NCBI GenBank assembly: GCA_040403535.1
Contig: JBBAKL010000009.1
Coordinates: 11,765-75,764 of the forward strand
Direction of reading: 5' to 3'
Source of the DNA: JAHEYG01 sp040403535
Lineage (GTDB): Bacteria > Bacteroidota > Bacteroidia > B-17B0 > Aurantibacillaceae
DNA length: 64,000 nt
The notes under the pieces were generated by a model that was given only the letters and a program-made list of their open reading frames with translations, did no database searches and was not told the origin of the DNA. A program made the translations under genes and the position numbers. Each line of letters starts with the position of its first letter. The first letter of the stretch is position 1. This document shows, one piece after another, positions 54,571 to 63,329 of this stretch.

Positions 54571-55793
54571 GAATTCAACAGATGTTTATCAATAAAATCA
54601 TTATAGTTTTTTTCAGCATCATAATTCTCTTTCCAAAATTTTCTGGCACTAATTCGAAGCTTATCTGCCTCCGGCGATCTCAGAAGAGTTTGAATTTTAC
54701 TAGCCGCATCCTTTGGTTCAAAATTTAAATCGAGCAAAATACCAGTTTCCTGATTTACTATCTCAGGAACTCCGCAAATTTTGCAGCCTGCAGAAGGAAT
54801 ACCAAAACTAATTGCCTCCATAACCGAAACAGGTATTCCTTCAAGTTCACTAACATTTATAAATAAATCGACATGTTGCTTAGCATAAAATCTAATTATT
54901 TCAGAATTTGAAACATACCCTTTAAAATCAGTCTTTATGTTATTTGGCAGATAGGTTGATAATTGTTTTATTTCATTTAAAAGAGGTCCATCTCCAAAAT
55001 GAATCCATCTTACATTATACTGTATATGTTTAAGGATTTCTACAATTAAATGTACCCGTTTGAGTGGTATAAGAAATGAGCAGGATACAATTATAAACTC
55101 TTCATCCGTGTTCGAAGGATTTATGCTATTGTCCTTTACTCCCAAACGAGACAATGAAAAAGATTTTTTTCTTGAAGGAAACTGATTTATCAAATAATTT
55201 ACGCCATAGTTAGAAACCGGAACAAGATCATTCCAGACTGACATTTCAAAATAACGGAAAGGGAAGTAACCATTAGGATTTTGCGCTTCATCATAGTCAC
55301 CGCCGTGCATTCTTGCAACAGTTTTATAAGACTTCCTTTTTTTGAGTTTGACAATTGACATCACAGTAGCCCACAAATCGAACCAGTAGAAATAAAGTAC
55401 TGTATTATTTAAATCATAATTTTCCAACTCATTTTTCAACCATTCTGCATCATTAAATCTATGAAGCAAGTAATTAAAATGATGCCTGCCCTTAGTTAGA
55501 TATTTTAGTCGGTGTTTTGAAAACAACAATTCGTACAAGTAAACATGAATTATTTGAAAAAAGTACCTTATCAATAAACTAATACGCTGATACGGCGAAT
55601 AGAGCTGATGACTTTTAACAATTACATTTCCGGGAACATCTCTTTTATCACCAGATACTACTAAGGGATATATATATATATTATTGAAATGCCTAGAAAG
55701 ATATTTAATCTCGGTTTCTATGAACTGTTCTCCATTACCAAATGGAAATGAACTCGTAAACATTACCAGGTTATTATTTACAATCTGTCCCAA
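54558..55793 (-). CDS. Family 4 (GT-B) glycosyltransferase, type A copy 2
   Basis: 411 aa. GT4 pattern: SCSFLIPLKRVHLIVEIL, WIHFGDGPLLNEIKQL, FKGYVSNSEIIRFYAKQ, SELEGIPVSVMEAISFGIP, GILLDLNFEPKDAASKI. Start at 55793 is kept, despite a 16-nt overlap with the upstream GT4 gene, because NNNLVMFTSSFPFG aligns with the first residues of the paralog at 49435; an ATG at 55763 would cut into this. Overlaps asnB copy 1 by 13 nt. Confidence 0.87.
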   Translation of the reverse strand: MGQIVNNNLVMFTSSFPFGNGEQFIETEIKYLSRHFNNIYIYPLVVSGDKRDVPGNVIVKSHQLYSPYQRISLLIRYFFQIIHVYLYELLFSKHRLKYLTKGRHHFNYLLHRFNDAEWLKNELENYDLNNTVLYFYWFDLWATVMSIVKLKKRKSYKTVARMHGGDYDEAQNPNGYFPFRYFEMSVWNDLVPVSNYGVNYLINQFPSRKKSFSLSRLGVKDNSINPSNTDEEFIIVSCSFLIPLKRVHLIVEILKHIQYNVRWIHFGDGPLLNEIKQLSTYLPNNIKTDFKGYVSNSEIIRFYAKQHVDLFINVSELEGIPVSVMEAISFGIPSAGCKICGVPEIVNQETGILLDLNFEPKDAASKIQTLLRSPEADKLRISARKFWKENYDAEKNYNDFIDKHLLNSCAA

Positions 55794-56998
55794 AACTCTT
55801 CTATTTGCACTTTAAAATTCTCATAATTATGATCATTCGCAATCATGTTTATATTATTCATATAATATTTTTCATGACTTTCAGGACTAGAGATATAGGT
55901 ATACAGGGCCTCCGATAAGGCAGCAACTGATTCTTTCATAACCAAGAGACCATTGTAATTGTGTTTTATAAAGCTTGCGGTTTGGCCAACATTATAGGCA
56001 ATGATTGCATTTCCAAGAGCCATTGCTTCATAAATTGAAAGAGAAGGGAAATTTTCAAACTCCTGGGTAGATACCAGGCATTTTGTTTTGGCCAGAACCG
56101 ATTTCATATCAAGTGAAAAATCCATTTGAACCACATCATCCAGATCTTTTTCATCAATAAACTCTTTAATCCTGCTTTCCAAAACACCTTTACCATACAA
56201 TTTAAACTTCCAATTCCTAATCGTCTCCGGATGGTTCTCCTTCAGTATCTTAATAGCTTCAATAAAATGTAATGGTCTCTTTTGATCATCAAAGCGACAA
56301 GCCATTAAAATCACATTTTGCTTGGTGTTAAATTCAGGTTTTTCAGAAACATTAACATATCTGGATTTGACTGGATATACCTTATTCGTTTCTACAAGGT
56401 TGTTAGCTGAAACAAATTCCTTAAAAGATTGGTACCAAGTCAAAATTCCGTCGAGCTTTATTTTTTGGAAAAGCTGCCCAAATGTATGAGAAGTGGCGCC
56501 TGAATTAACATAATACGGATCAGAAGAGTTAAACTTAAAGGGTAGTCGGCAGTCAACAACAGTTACCGCTAATTTTATTGGTGAAAACAATTTCATCTTC
56601 TGTAAAAAAGACAAAATGAAAAAATATTGCGTAAGATAATTAGGAAGATGCAATATTTTTATTTGGTTTTTCCTGAGGAATCTGTAAAAAGCAACTACGG
56701 TGTAGAATTCTCTGAATTTGACAAAAAAGCACTTTAAAAAACTAATTCTATCCGTTAGATCGTAATAAAGCTTAAATCGATAATCTTTAAAATAAAGTAT
56801 TTTATCAGAAGAATTAGTGAGCTTTCCTGCCTTATTAAAAACTGACAAATCATCAACTATAAAATATAAATCGTATTTCGAAGAATTATCATTGCAATAA
56901 TCGGTAAAGAAATCACTAAAAAAACGCTCATATCCTCCGCCTCCGCTCAAATCGCCGACATTAAACGTAAAAAAAGCAACTTTAGTTTTGACCGGCAT
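55778..56998 (-). CDS. Family 4 (GT-B) glycosyltransferase, type B copy 2
   Basis: 406 aa, paralog of 51590: FNVGDLSGGGGYERFFSDF at the start, VILMACRFDDQKRPLHFIEA, KLYGKGVLESRIKEFI, VSTQEFENFPSLSIYEAMAL and YNGLLVMKESVAALSEAL. The C-terminal Glu motif (NFPSLSIYEAM) is the usual donor-binding site. Overlaps the amidotransferase gene by 17 nt. It could transfer the sugar modified by that enzyme. Confidence 0.88.
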   Translation of the reverse strand: MPVKTKVAFFTFNVGDLSGGGGYERFFSDFFTDYCNDNSSKYDLYFIVDDLSVFNKAGKLTNSSDKILYFKDYRFKLYYDLTDRISFLKCFFVKFREFYTVVAFYRFLRKNQIKILHLPNYLTQYFFILSFLQKMKLFSPIKLAVTVVDCRLPFKFNSSDPYYVNSGATSHTFGQLFQKIKLDGILTWYQSFKEFVSANNLVETNKVYPVKSRYVNVSEKPEFNTKQNVILMACRFDDQKRPLHFIEAIKILKENHPETIRNWKFKLYGKGVLESRIKEFIDEKDLDDVVQMDFSLDMKSVLAKTKCLVSTQEFENFPSLSIYEAMALGNAIIAYNVGQTASFIKHNYNGLLVMKESVAALSEALYTYISSPESHEKYYMNNINMIANDHNYENFKVQIEEFWDRL

Positions 56999-58145
56999 TA
57001 CCCTTAAACAATTTTAGTATTTTGTATTTCCAAAATAATTGTAATTTAACATACCACTTCTTATATCTTTCGTCCCAATCTGTTCCATAAGATTCATGTG
57101 AAACAAGCGGCAGATTCATGTATTTTTCAAATTGTTCTATGCTCAAATTAAATTTCTTCAGGACGTAATCAAAATCCTCATTCAATAATTTAGGATCATA
57201 AATAGGCTTACTAAATTCAACTAGTGCATTCTCTCTGCTTAACATTCCGGATTGTACTAAACTTGACAAATGTGCCCTACGCTTATCAATTCCAAGGCGG
57301 GTTGGCAATACATAACCCTGATAAAATCGTGTATAAACAGACTCGTAATGTTTGTTGGGATAAGGCTTAAATCCTACTTCCTCTACTAGTCTTTTAAGAG
57401 CTAATTCCTTATTAAAAACAATATAAGACAAAAGATGAATAGGTTTATGTTCAAGGTTGCCGTAAAAATAATTCTTTCCTTTTAACGATATTTTAGGCAA
57501 CTTATCGATACTCAAACTTCCGAATTTCTTATGAATGTTTCTTAAATTAATATAATCCAATTTATCTGAATAAATCCAGTCGGAAGGAATAGTAAACTCT
57601 GTTCTTACATTATTTCCTGAAACAATGTTGCTGATATTGTTTTTTTCGGCCGTTTCATAAAGCGAGGCGAAGATCATTTGATCAGTGGGTACCTCCCAAT
57701 CCAAGACACCTGATTTAATATAAGATAACTGTAAGTCCTTAAACGCCTCCCAATCTATAACATAGGTAGTCAAATCGAATCCTAACCTGTTACAGATGTT
57801 GGTAATATTTTGCACCGCTAATTCACTGTTCCATCCATTATCAAAATGAAAAATCAAAGGGCGCAATCCGAAATCCTTACATAAAAGGGCTATATAGGAA
57901 CTATCTACTCCGCCGCTTAAACCAACAATACAATCATATTTTTTTCCTTTACCTTCCTCTTTGATCTTTTGAATAACAGCATCCAGCTCAGTTTTTAATT
58001 GTTCGGGCGTTTTATTAAGGTATTTAGAATAGTAAGCGTCGTATTGATTGCAGAAATTACACACCCCATTCTCATCGAAACTGATAACGGATGTAGTGGT
58101 ATCCATTATACAACGGGTACAAATTTGATAGGATTTAACATTCAT
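56982..58145 (-). CDS. N-acetyl sugar amidotransferase (WbpG/PseA family)
   Basis: 387 aa from the ATG at 58145; an ATG eight codons earlier would lengthen the overlap with asnB. An N-terminal zinc-finger-like CTRCIMDTT...CNFCNQY (four Cys) precedes the PP-loop CIVGLSGGVDSSYIALL; then FHFDNGWNSELAVQNI, VSGNNVRTEFTIPSDWIY and GYVLPTRLGIDKRRAHLS. The family turns an acetamido group into an acetamidino group (legionaminic, pseudaminic or ManNAc(3NAc)A derivatives) using ammonia from a partner glutaminase. HisH/HisF-like partners are absent in the window; an AsnB-like gene is next door. Confidence 0.88.
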   Translation of the reverse strand: MNVKSYQICTRCIMDTTTSVISFDENGVCNFCNQYDAYYSKYLNKTPEQLKTELDAVIQKIKEEGKGKKYDCIVGLSGGVDSSYIALLCKDFGLRPLIFHFDNGWNSELAVQNITNICNRLGFDLTTYVIDWEAFKDLQLSYIKSGVLDWEVPTDQMIFASLYETAEKNNISNIVSGNNVRTEFTIPSDWIYSDKLDYINLRNIHKKFGSLSIDKLPKISLKGKNYFYGNLEHKPIHLLSYIVFNKELALKRLVEEVGFKPYPNKHYESVYTRFYQGYVLPTRLGIDKRRAHLSSLVQSGMLSRENALVEFSKPIYDPKLLNEDFDYVLKKFNLSIEQFEKYMNLPLVSHESYGTDWDERYKKWYVKLQLFWKYKILKLFKGNAGQN

Positions 58146-60054
58146 TCTCTCCAATAATAATATTTGCATTAATTATTGACCATACTTTGTTACAAGAAGA
58201 TTTATCCCAATTTTCCAATAGATATCTGTTATTTATATATTTTGAAATTTCATGGCCGTTCCAATATGGGGATTTAATGAATAATTCTGAATTAACGGAA
58301 TCTAAAACATATTCTTTAAGTGCTCCATTAAACCATTCTACCATAGGAGCCCCTATCCCAATCTTATTCTTCCTGTTACGAATTGATTCGGGTAATGTTC
58401 CTTTCATGGAATCTCGTAATATTCTCTTTGTATATCCGTTTCCCAGTTTGCTTGATATAGGCAAAGAGAAAACATAACTAACTAATCGGTAATCCATAAA
58501 AGGCATTCTAATTTCGATACTATGTTGCATTGAGGCGCGATCAAAGTCCCGCAAATTCACCGGTAAACTAAAATAATGAAAATCATCAAATAAAAGTTTT
58601 TCAGAACCGGAACCAATGTTCGTATAAGTATTAAACTCGGGATGATGATTTGTAGTATTAAACCAATTATCCGAACCGGTCAATTGGTTTTCAATAATAG
58701 ATTCTTCCTTTTTGGTTTTTAAACGATTCGTTATCCTTTTAAAAAGTGATTTTCGTTTATATACAGATTTTAGTTTTTCTGCAGAATATTTCGGATTAAC
58801 CCCTTGAAGTATTTCCGCAAAATCATCAGCTAAATCATAATTCCTTTCATTTACCGCATCCCAAAATGCGGTTAATACATAATGGTCGTAACCATACATC
58901 ATCTCGTCAACACCATGGCCGTCTAGTGAAACAGTGATGTTATTGTCTCGCATAGCTTTATAAATAGGGGAAATAGAAATTATTGGAGTAGAAATAATGC
59001 TGTCAAACAATCGGGTTGACCGTACAATTTGACTAACTAAATTAGAATAATCAGGTTCGATATAACGAACGTCACCATCGGTGTATTTAATCACCTCTTC
59101 AGCATATTTTCTCTCGTCGACACTGGTATTAGGAAAAGTTGCAACAAAGGCTCTCCGCCAGTCTGACGGAACCCGTGTTAGTTCATCAGAATTTTTTGCA
59201 AACTTTTGCAAGGTGCAATATACAGAACTTGAATCCAAGCCCCCACTTAAGGCAGAAGCCAACGGAACATCACTACGCATCCTTATTTTACAAGCATTTT
59301 CAAAAATACTTTTAAACTCATCAACTTGCACTGCATAACTCCGGTTAACGGAAAGCAGATTGTCAGCTGTATTCCACCATCGTTTTATTTCCAAACTTTG
59401 TGCTTGAATATTAAATACCCCATAATGCCCGGGTAATAATTGCCATATATCATTAAATATAGTCCATCCTGCTCCTTCAATAACCGAAGGGTTCTTCAAG
59501 GCAAGATTTAAATTCTCGGGATTAACTGTCCGTTGGAAGTTATTCAGGAACTTAAAGGCAATAGTTTCCGAAGCAAAAGCAAAATGTTGCTTATTAATCC
59601 AACTGTAATGTAATGGCTTTATTCCGAACCGGTCACGTGCAATAAAAATACTTTTATTTGATGTATCATAAATGGCTAAGGCCCACATGCCATTAAACTT
59701 ATTCAAACAATCCTTACCCCATATAGCGTAGGAAGCTAAAATAACTTCTGTATCTGTATCTGATACAAATTTGATTCCCTGATTTTCCAGCTCTCTTCTA
59801 ATCTCCAAAAAATTATATATTTCACCATTAAAAGTAATCCAGAATCTATTATCCGCATAGGTCATTGGTTGTTTACCGGATTCGGTTAAATCTAAAATTG
59901 AAAGTCGTCTGTGCCCAAAAGCCAAATTAACTTCATCAAATATTTCGTAACCTGAGCCGTCAGGGCCACGATGGCTCATAGAGTCAGTGAAACGGGTAAT
60001 TTCATCAATATTAATTGGTTTATCAAACCTTAATATGCCTGCTATGCCGCACAT
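58135..60054 (-). CDS. Asparagine synthetase-like glutamine amidotransferase, copy 2
   Basis: 639 aa. Class II glutaminase with Cys2 (MCGIAGILRFDKPI), SHRGPDGSGYEI, FGHRRLSILDLTESGKQPM, TFNGEIYNFLEIR; synthetase domain with the PP-loop ALSGGLDSSSVYCTL, SLDGHGVDEMMYGY and NRKNKIGIGAPM. Differs enough from copy 1 that the duplication is old. Followed at once by the N-acetyl sugar amidotransferase (11-nt overlap), so it may supply ammonia to it or amidate a sugar acid itself. Confidence 0.85.
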   Translation of the reverse strand: MCGIAGILRFDKPINIDEITRFTDSMSHRGPDGSGYEIFDEVNLAFGHRRLSILDLTESGKQPMTYADNRFWITFNGEIYNFLEIRRELENQGIKFVSDTDTEVILASYAIWGKDCLNKFNGMWALAIYDTSNKSIFIARDRFGIKPLHYSWINKQHFAFASETIAFKFLNNFQRTVNPENLNLALKNPSVIEGAGWTIFNDIWQLLPGHYGVFNIQAQSLEIKRWWNTADNLLSVNRSYAVQVDEFKSIFENACKIRMRSDVPLASALSGGLDSSSVYCTLQKFAKNSDELTRVPSDWRRAFVATFPNTSVDERKYAEEVIKYTDGDVRYIEPDYSNLVSQIVRSTRLFDSIISTPIISISPIYKAMRDNNITVSLDGHGVDEMMYGYDHYVLTAFWDAVNERNYDLADDFAEILQGVNPKYSAEKLKSVYKRKSLFKRITNRLKTKKEESIIENQLTGSDNWFNTTNHHPEFNTYTNIGSGSEKLLFDDFHYFSLPVNLRDFDRASMQHSIEIRMPFMDYRLVSYVFSLPISSKLGNGYTKRILRDSMKGTLPESIRNRKNKIGIGAPMVEWFNGALKEYVLDSVNSELFIKSPYWNGHEISKYINNRYLLENWDKSSCNKVWSIINANIIIGENEC

Positions 60055-61595
60055 TGGTCTAATATTTTATTAATATTATCACGCGTGGTATTTTCTGCCA
60101 CTTCCATTTGAAAATTCTTCTCGATACCTTCCTCAATCAACACATACTTTGAGGCCAGTTGAATTATTTCATGAGCATTTTCAGCAATAAAAAACCAACC
60201 GCTATTTATATAATCCATAAATGCAAATTTGAATTTACTTCCAAGTAAAATAGTTGGCTTCTTAAATGAAATGGCTTCCACGGCTGATGTTGAATGATGG
60301 GTCAAATGGACATCCATTATTTGAAATAACTCATATAAATTGGCTTCCGTTGCTACTTCCCATTCAACATTTTTGAATTCCTTAAGTGTTTTTTTGTACC
60401 CTTCCCTGAAACCGGCATCGACATAATCCAAAGGATGGAATCTTACCAACCACAACCATTTAATATCAGATTGACGAATAGCTTGTATTAACATATCTGA
60501 TATCGGCATTGAATGCTGCAATGTAACCAGCAGCACTTTTTGAGGACTATAACTGTTGATTACTCTTTGAAGTTTATCAGATGGCATTTTAATATTTATC
60601 TTGCTTTTCGCAAACCACATATTACCTCCTAAGAAAGGTTTTAAATCTACAGAGTTAAACTTAGATTTGTTTATTGAATCAACATCATGTTGACTCCAAC
60701 ACCAATAATAATCAGGAAGAAAGTCATAACCATTCTTAGGTGAATTCCTCCAACCCTTATACATGTAGTCTTGGGAGATTCCGTGCTGTATATCTACTGT
60801 TGGGATCGCAACCTTAGCTGCTGCGGAAGTAATCCCGTAATAGTTCCAGTTTCCGTAATGACACTCGAAAAATATTCCTTTTATTTTACTTCTTCTTAAT
60901 ATTTTCAACCAAAATTCTTCGTATGCTATACATTCATCCAGCTCATCAATAAGGTTATTAACATGCAATATTCTATGATATGGTTTATCAATCAAATGCA
61001 GAAGTATTTCGTTTAGATTTTCAATTTTATACGCAGCAGAATTAAACCTCTTATTATAATATAAAGTACGTTTATTTTGCCGTAGTTCTTCCTTAAAGTT
61101 AAAATCATATGGACTTATTTCCTTTTGAATATTAGTCTTATTTGAAGAAGCATTAACAAACATAGTACTATAGTACTTGTTGAAAAATTCAACGTAAGGG
61201 CTAATATATCTGGAATATTTTTTATTATTTAATAGATCTACGTATTCAACATCACTAACATCTAATATTAACACCTCACTGTTTCGGATTCTAAAAGAAA
61301 ATACAATTCTTCTTAAAGCATTCACTACATAACAGAATAAAATAGCTGATGATGTATTTATATGAAAAAGAATTTTTTTAACTAGACTTGGGTTATATTC
61401 TTTTGTTTCATTCGCTGAATCATTATTTAATTGCTTCAATTCATTGGTGTTTTTATTTCTTCCAAATTCAAGTAAACCAAAGAACAGCTTATACTTAAGG
61501 ATAGGCCATATTAATCTATTTCGATAGCTAATTTGAGTTACATCTACATTGTCCTCAATCCTGTCAATAATTTCAACTGCAGTTTTAAAATCCAT
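60042..61595 (-). CDS. Putative GT-B-type glycosyltransferase of the capsule/polysialyltransferase kind
   Basis: 517 aa from the ATG at 61595 (an ATG four codons upstream is possible). No named family recognised. The C-terminal half has IPTVDIQHGISQDYMYKGW, VLLVTLQHSMPISDMLIQ, WLVRFHPLD and LTHHSTSAVEAISFKKPTIL, the QHG/HP/HHSTSAxE pattern of capsule, CDP-glycerol and polysialyl GT-B enzymes. An N-terminal hydrophobic segment (AILFCYVVNALRRIVFSF) may touch the membrane. Directly downstream of the CMP-sugar synthetase, so a CMP-nonulosonate transferase is the best guess. Confidence 0.6.
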   Translation of the reverse strand: MDFKTAVEIIDRIEDNVDVTQISYRNRLIWPILKYKLFFGLLEFGRNKNTNELKQLNNDSANETKEYNPSLVKKILFHINTSSAILFCYVVNALRRIVFSFRIRNSEVLILDVSDVEYVDLLNNKKYSRYISPYVEFFNKYYSTMFVNASSNKTNIQKEISPYDFNFKEELRQNKRTLYYNKRFNSAAYKIENLNEILLHLIDKPYHRILHVNNLIDELDECIAYEEFWLKILRRSKIKGIFFECHYGNWNYYGITSAAAKVAIPTVDIQHGISQDYMYKGWRNSPKNGYDFLPDYYWCWSQHDVDSINKSKFNSVDLKPFLGGNMWFAKSKINIKMPSDKLQRVINSYSPQKVLLVTLQHSMPISDMLIQAIRQSDIKWLWLVRFHPLDYVDAGFREGYKKTLKEFKNVEWEVATEANLYELFQIMDVHLTHHSTSAVEAISFKKPTILLGSKFKFAFMDYINSGWFFIAENAHEIIQLASKYVLIEEGIEKNFQMEVAENTTRDNINKILDQCAA

Positions 61596-62277
61596 ATTCC
61601 TCTGCAATAATTTCTGCCAACTTCCAATCTATAGGCATGTCTAAATCGATTGAATAATGACTTGGCATTATATACTTTCTAATTTTTTCGAATTCGGATA
61701 TAGACCTCTCCATTATAGAGTTAGAATTAATAATATAAATTGAACCGTTGTATTCATATACTTTTGGACAATCTTGTCTTCTAACATAATTTCCCGATTT
61801 AGATTTTGATAAAAAACCTTCGGCATTTTCTTCAAATAAATTAAAGTAAGGGTTTGATTTTGATTCTTTCACACTCACTACCATGTCCAGCTCATTAGAA
61901 TATAGCGAAAAGGCCTCGTTTAAATGTTTTTCCTCTCTAAATGGAGAAGTTGGTTGCAACAAAATAATTTGAGAATAATTTTTACCCACAGATCTGAAAT
62001 AACTCAATGCATGTAGAATGACATCATTTGTTGATGATTCATCTTGGGCTAAAACATCAGGTCGCTTAAAATGTATGCCTAGTTGTTCCTCATGACAAAT
62101 TTTTATTATTTCATCATCGTCCGTACTGACGCATATATTCTCCTTATCAGCAAATTTTTTTGCGTAATCAATAGTATACTTAATCAAGGGTAAACCGTGA
62201 AGCTTTTTAGAGTTCTTTCCGGGAATACCCTTAGAACCTTTTCTCGCCGGTATGATAAATAAAGAATTACTTAGCAT
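61585..62277 (-). CDS. CMP-nonulosonic acid cytidylyltransferase (NeuA/LegF-like)
   Basis: 230 aa: LFIIPARKGSKGIPGKNSKK (CTP-binding), ICVSTDDDEIIKI, FKRPDVLAQDESSTNDVI, LLQPTSPFREEKHL and a C-terminal IDLDMPIDWKLAE. This matches NeuA/LegF more than PseF. With the PtmE-like gene one base upstream and a 2-epimerase before that, it reads as the legionaminic branch: activation of legionaminate as CMP-Leg. Confidence 0.9.
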   Translation of the reverse strand: MLSNSLFIIPARKGSKGIPGKNSKKLHGLPLIKYTIDYAKKFADKENICVSTDDDEIIKICHEEQLGIHFKRPDVLAQDESSTNDVILHALSYFRSVGKNYSQIILLQPTSPFREEKHLNEAFSLYSNELDMVVSVKESKSNPYFNLFEENAEGFLSKSKSGNYVRRQDCPKVYEYNGSIYIINSNSIMERSISEFEKIRKYIMPSHYSIDLDMPIDWKLAEIIAEEYGF

Positions 62278-63329
62278 TAAAACTGTATGTGCTTAATGTC
62301 CTCCTGTGCCTTGTAGTATTCCTCTAACCTCCCTATATCTAGCCAATAACTTAATATAGGAAAAGAAATTACTTTTTTACCATTACTTATCAGTGTTTCG
62401 ATAAAATCTGTAGCATCAAACTCCTGGTTTTCCGGAATGAAACCCTGCATTTCTTTTCTAAACAAATAGATGCCAGCATTGGCATAATATGTGTATCTTG
62501 GCTTTTCGTTCAATGTTTTTATACGGTTATTCTGGTCAATTTCCATAATGGCATAGGGCACATTTACGTAATATGGAATGGTAGCAACTGCCATATCCGC
62601 GCCTTCTTGCACAAACGTATGGTATAATTCGCTAAAATCGATATTGGTTAATAAATCAGAATTCATCACAATAATATTATTATTATAAAATGAATTTATT
62701 AATCGCACTGCGCCAATGGTCCCCAACGCTTTTTCTTCTTTCACATAGTTAATAAGAAGATGGTGGTATTTCTCTCCTTCTATTGAATGAATGATTTTAT
62801 CCGATAGATGTCTTAAGGCAATATTGAAATTTTTTACTCCAAAATTAGCCAATCGTTCGATGTTCCGTTTAATAATTTCTTTATCCCCAATCTTAACAAG
62901 AGGTTTTGGTAAATTATCAGTAATCGGTCTAAGACGCTCACCCTTTCCTCCCGCCATTAAAACCACATCTATAGGCAAAAGTCCCTTGCAAAGCTGCAAA
63001 TCAACCACATCAATTATAGTGCGGTCCTTATCAATCATCGGGACAAATCTAAGACCTAATTTTTTGTAGTCATTGTATTTCTCAAAATTACTTTCTCCAA
63101 TTTTAAAACAACGCGAATTTCGATTAATAAACAGCGATAATTCTTGTTCAATTTCCAAACCTTTCAGCAATCCTCTTCTGATGTCGCCATCACTTAAAGA
63201 GCCTACCAATTTATCATCATCGTTAACAATAAATAATGCAATGTTGGGAATTGCTAATGCACTTAATATTTCGAGTGCAGCCTTAGCTTTAATAGTTTCC
63301 TTAACAATAAATCTAGTGTAATTATCCAA
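62277..63329 (-). CDS. PtmE-like nucleotidyltransferase with N-terminal CBS domains
   Basis: 350 aa. A CBS pair (about 1-115; LVGSLSDGDIRRGLL is a CBS signature) precedes a sugar-1-phosphate nucleotidyltransferase: VLMAGGKGERLRPITDNLPK, IVMNSDLLTNIDFSELY, YANAGIYLFRKE, FPILSYWLDIGRLEEYY. The CBS-plus-transferase layout is that of PtmE, which makes GDP-GlcN in the Campylobacter legionaminic pathway. Overlaps the 2-epimerase by 8 nt and shares one base with the cytidylyltransferase. Confidence 0.88.
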   Translation of the reverse strand: MDNYTRFIVKETIKAKAALEILSALAIPNIALFIVNDDDKLVGSLSDGDIRRGLLKGLEIEQELSLFINRNSRCFKIGESNFEKYNDYKKLGLRFVPMIDKDRTIIDVVDLQLCKGLLPIDVVLMAGGKGERLRPITDNLPKPLVKIGDKEIIKRNIERLANFGVKNFNIALRHLSDKIIHSIEGEKYHHLLINYVKEEKALGTIGAVRLINSFYNNNIIVMNSDLLTNIDFSELYHTFVQEGADMAVATIPYYVNVPYAIMEIDQNNRIKTLNEKPRYTYYANAGIYLFRKEMQGFIPENQEFDATDFIETLISNGKKVISFPILSYWLDIGRLEEYYKAQEDIKHIQF

